Shown here piece by piece: positions 14,069-16,037 of a stretch of 16,037 nt of DNA (positions are counted from its first letter, which is position 1; each line of letters opens with the position of its first letter). Source of the DNA: Candidatus Bathyarchaeota archaeon (GTDB taxonomy: Archaea; Thermoproteota; Bathyarchaeia; TCS64). The DNA lies in the NCBI GenBank assembly GCA_030691555.1, contig JAUYEB010000116.1:1-16037 (forward strand), in the 5' to 3' direction. The translations under genes and the position numbers were made by a program. A model generated the notes under the pieces. That model saw only the letters and a program-made list of their open reading frames with translations. It did no database searches and was not told the origin of the DNA.

Positions 14069-15268
14069 ATGAGTTCTAGCCCGAACGCGCTGCTCGGCGT
14101 GAAGGTGTTGGACATGAGCCGAGTCCTGGCGGGGCCCTTCTGCGGGATGCTGCTCGCGGACATGGGCGCCGACGTTATAAAGCTCGAGGTGCCCGGCCAC
14201 GGGGACGACAGCAGGGAGTTCCCTCCCTTCAAGGAAGGGCAGAGCCTCTACTTCACGAACCTGAACCGCGGGAAGAGGGGCGTGACGCTCAACCTCAAGG
14301 ACGAGGAGGGTAAGAGGGTATTCCTCGAGCTCGTGCGAAAGTGCGACGTCCTGATCGAGAACTTCAGCCCCGGCACCATGGAGAGGCTGGGGCTGGGTTA
14401 TGAGGAGTTGAGGAAGGTCAATCCCCGGCTCGTCTACGCGGCGATCTCGGGTTTCGGCCAGACGGGTCCCTACAGGAGCAGGCCGGGCTACGACATAATC
14501 GGCCAGGCGATGGGTGGCCTGCTCAGCGTGACGGGCTGGCCGGACTCGCCGCCGACGAGGAGCGGGACGGCGATCGGTGACATCCTGAGCAGCCTCTTCT
14601 GCACGATCGGCATACTGGCCGCGCTTAACATCCGGGAGAGGACGGGCAGGGGGCAACTGGTCGACGTCTCCCTCGTCGACTCGGTCTACGCGGCGCTGGA
14701 GAACATCCCCCAGAAGTTCTTCGTCGAGGGCAAGGTGCCGGGGAGGATAGGTAACAGGTACGAGTTCATCTACCCCTACGACACCTTCAGGGCGAGGGAC
14801 GGCTGGGTGGTCCTCGGGATAGCGAACGACGCCATCTGGGGGAGGTTCCTCGAGGCCGCGGGGCTGGAGCATCTTAGGGTGGATGAGCGGTTCTCCTCGA
14901 ACAAGGTGAGGGTGGAGAACCACGCCGCGCTCCGGGTGGTGATCGAGGGGTGGACCGGCGGCCTGGGCAAGGACGAGATAGTCGCGCTATTGAACGCGAA
15001 CAGGGTCCCTTCCTGCCCCATATACGACGTGAAGGAGGCGTCCGAGGACCCCCACATCTCGAAGGCGAGGGGGATGGTCGTCGAAGTGGAGCAGCCGGGG
15101 CTCGGCACGGTCAGGTTGCAGGGGAACCCGGTCAAGATGTCGGAGACCGACCCAAAGCCCAGGGGGCCGGCACCTGAGCTCGGGGGAGACACCGAGGATG
15201 TGCTCAGGGAGCTGCTGGGCTACGACGAGGAGACGGTTGAGAGACTCAAGAGGAGGGGCGCGATCTGA
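14069..15268 (+). CDS. Family III (CaiB/BaiF) CoA-transferase
   Basis: The 399-residue protein moves CoA between two organic acids through an aspartyl-CoA thioester intermediate. Visible family motifs are LLGVKVLDMSRVLAGPFCG (8-26), LLADMGADVIKLE (28-40), NLNRGKRGVTLNL (64-76), ENFSPGTMERLGLGYEEL (97-114) and SGFGQTGPYRSRPGYD (127-142). Asp142 matches the catalytic aspartate (Asp169 of formyl-CoA transferase). The actual acid pair cannot be told, as members use formate/oxalate, carnitine, succinate, mesaconate and others, and no partner enzyme is nearby. The frame opens earlier, but ATG 14069 fits family N-termini and lies 27 nt after the TATA-like box. Its TGA overlaps the next gene's start. 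Confidence 0.93.
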   Translation: MSSSPNALLGVKVLDMSRVLAGPFCGMLLADMGADVIKLEVPGHGDDSREFPPFKEGQSLYFTNLNRGKRGVTLNLKDEEGKRVFLELVRKCDVLIENFSPGTMERLGLGYEELRKVNPRLVYAAISGFGQTGPYRSRPGYDIIGQAMGGLLSVTGWPDSPPTRSGTAIGDILSSLFCTIGILAALNIRERTGRGQLVDVSLVDSVYAALENIPQKFFVEGKVPGRIGNRYEFIYPYDTFRARDGWVVLGIANDAIWGRFLEAAGLEHLRVDERFSSNKVRVENHAALRVVIEGWTGGLGKDEIVALLNANRVPSCPIYDVKEASEDPHISKARGMVVEVEQPGLGTVRLQGNPVKMSETDPKPRGPAPELGGDTEDVLRELLGYDEETVERLKRRGAI

Positions 15269-15849
15269 CCGAGGCGAAGAGGCGGCTCGTCGAGGAGCTC
15301 GGGTCGGAGGTCGAGGCCTGCGCACGCTGCAGCCTCTGCGAGACTGTGAAGAACAGGGTGCTTGGCGAGGGGGACCTCGACTCCCGCGTGGTCTTCGTCG
15401 GCGAGGCCCCCGGGCGCAGGGAGGACGAGTCGGGGCGCCCCTTCGTCGGCTCCGCGGGGAAGCTGCTGGATAAGATCTTGGCCAAGGCTGGGCTGTCGCG
15501 CGGCGGCGTCTTCATCTCCAACGTCATGATGTGCAGGCCGCCGGGGAACAGGAGGCCGAGGAGGGAGGAGGTCGAGGCCTGCTCGGTTCACCTGGAGAGG
15601 CTGCTCGCGATAATCGAGCCGAGGGTCGTGGCCCCCATGGGTAACAGCTCCGTAGACTACGTCTTCGGGAGGTTTGGTATCGAGAGGGGTGTTATTGGGG
15701 ACGTCCACGGGAAGGCTGTATCGATGAAGGCTCCGTGGGGGGATGTGCTAATCTTCCCCCTCTACCACCCCGCCGCAGCCATCTACAACAGGGAGCTGCT
15801 GGGTGAGCTCGAGGCGGACATGGTGGAGCTGGCGGGGCTTCTACGGTGA
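15265..15849 (+). CDS. udg: Family 4 uracil-DNA glycosylase (4Fe-4S), CTG start
   Basis: The product removes uracil from DNA, the first step of base-excision repair of deaminated cytosine. Motifs are VGEAPGRREDESGRPFVG (45-62, active-site water loop), SNVMMCRPPGNRRP (85-98) and YHPAAAIYN (167-175). Cluster cysteines are C19 and C22 (CARCSLC), C90 and C106, as in thermophile family 4 enzymes. The cysteine pair lies upstream of the first standard start, GTG 15346. Between the in-frame TGA (15238) and that GTG the only start-like codon is CTG 15265, with AGGAGGGG four to six bases upstream. It overlaps the CoA-transferase stop as CTGA. This gives 194 residues, the expected family length. Use of CTG is an inference, but a start that drops the cluster ligands is unlikely. 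Confidence 0.9.
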   Translation: MTEAKRRLVEELGSEVEACARCSLCETVKNRVLGEGDLDSRVVFVGEAPGRREDESGRPFVGSAGKLLDKILAKAGLSRGGVFISNVMMCRPPGNRRPRREEVEACSVHLERLLAIIEPRVVAPMGNSSVDYVFGRFGIERGVIGDVHGKAVSMKAPWGDVLIFPLYHPAAAIYNRELLGELEADMVELAGLLR

Positions 15850-16037
15850 GTTTAGGGCCTGTAGCCTCTTGACGATGTTGGGGTGGGTGCTGAAGAACTC
15901 GAGGAAGCTGTCGAAGCCGGTGACCCTGTGGTTGAGTATGTCGTCGACGAGCTGTGAGTCGGGTGCGCCGTAGCGGGCGGCCTGCATCTCGGCGACGTCT
16001 ATGCCGGCCCTGTCGGGGTCGGAGATGAAGAGGGTCT
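15841..16037 (-). CDS. C-terminus of HtpX-like M48 metallopeptidase (partial)
   Basis: About 64 codons reach a TAG at 15843-15841, and the rest of the gene lies beyond the window. The fragment contains TLFISDPDRAGID, an ARYG region, and ends FLEFFSTHPNIVKRLQALNSP. The STHPxxxxRxxxL ending is characteristic of HtpX/Ste24-type (M48) zinc membrane proteases, which degrade damaged membrane proteins. The HExxH active site is not in view. Its last three codons overlap the end of the glycosylase gene on the other strand. Confidence 0.75.
   Translation of the reverse strand, partial: TLFISDPDRAGIDVAEMQAARYGAPDSQLVDDILNHRVTGFDSFLEFFSTHPNIVKRLQALNSP

Noticed and set aside
14042..14923. Long minus-strand open frame opposite the CoA-transferase (293 codons)
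   Set aside because: The plus-strand frame has clear CoA-transferase motifs throughout. The antisense translation has none.
15346..15348. GTG 15346 as start of the uracil-DNA glycosylase
   Set aside because: It would remove the CARCSLC cysteines needed for the 4Fe-4S cluster and has no ribosome-binding site as good as the one before CTG 15265.
1..16037. CRISPR array, insertion sequence, rRNA or tRNA gene
   Set aside because: No regularly spaced repeats, transposase motifs, terminal inverted repeats or cloverleaf-like sequences were seen. Genes are closely packed and intergenic gaps are short.

Overview
The window is archaeal chromosomal DNA. It carries a transcription factor B gene, the A/V-type ATPase membrane subunits I and K, a VapB-type antitoxin and the purS/purL/purQ split form of FGAM synthase. 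Several starts have TATA-like boxes at archaeal spacing, and some look leaderless. Base composition is visibly GC-rich, with heavy AGG arginine use, except for a more A+T-rich PadR-like gene. I cannot assign a lineage from the sequence alone.

Layout. 1-131 (minus): possible 5' end of a membrane transporter, cut by the window edge. 231-1026: purE, then a small orphan VapB-like antitoxin, then a convergent A6T8 tract. 1027-4456 (minus): a tightly coupled purS-purL-purQ operon with ATGA overlaps, preceded by an inverted repeat around its TATA-like box. 4631-7695 (minus): atpK, atpI and a small two-helix membrane protein. The other ATPase subunits are absent from both flanks. 7748-9129: tfb (minus) divergent from a PadR-like regulator (plus). 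9144-13988 (minus): an ArsR-like regulator, two half-size ABC exporter subunits that form a canonical/degenerate pair, and a ModE-type regulator. 14069-15849 (plus): a family III CoA-transferase and a family 4 uracil-DNA glycosylase that appears to start at CTG inside the CTGA overlap. 15841-16037 (minus): the C-terminus of an HtpX-like M48 peptidase, cut by the window edge.

How the genes fit together. PurS, PurL and PurQ form FGAM synthase, and PurE acts two steps later in the same pathway, so both sides of the first 4.5 kb serve de novo purine synthesis. AtpI and AtpK are the stator and rotor parts of the ion channel of the membrane ATPase. The ArsR-like protein probably senses a ligand and controls the ABC pair. 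A near-perfect palindrome lies across its own GTG start, downstream of a TATA box that mirrors the divergent CoA-transferase promoter.

I see no wholly new system. The most informative points are the asymmetric ABC pair, the mirrored divergent promoter with its operator, the four-helix single-carboxylate AtpK, the split ATPase locus, the purS-promoter inverted repeat, and the CTG start of the glycosylase.
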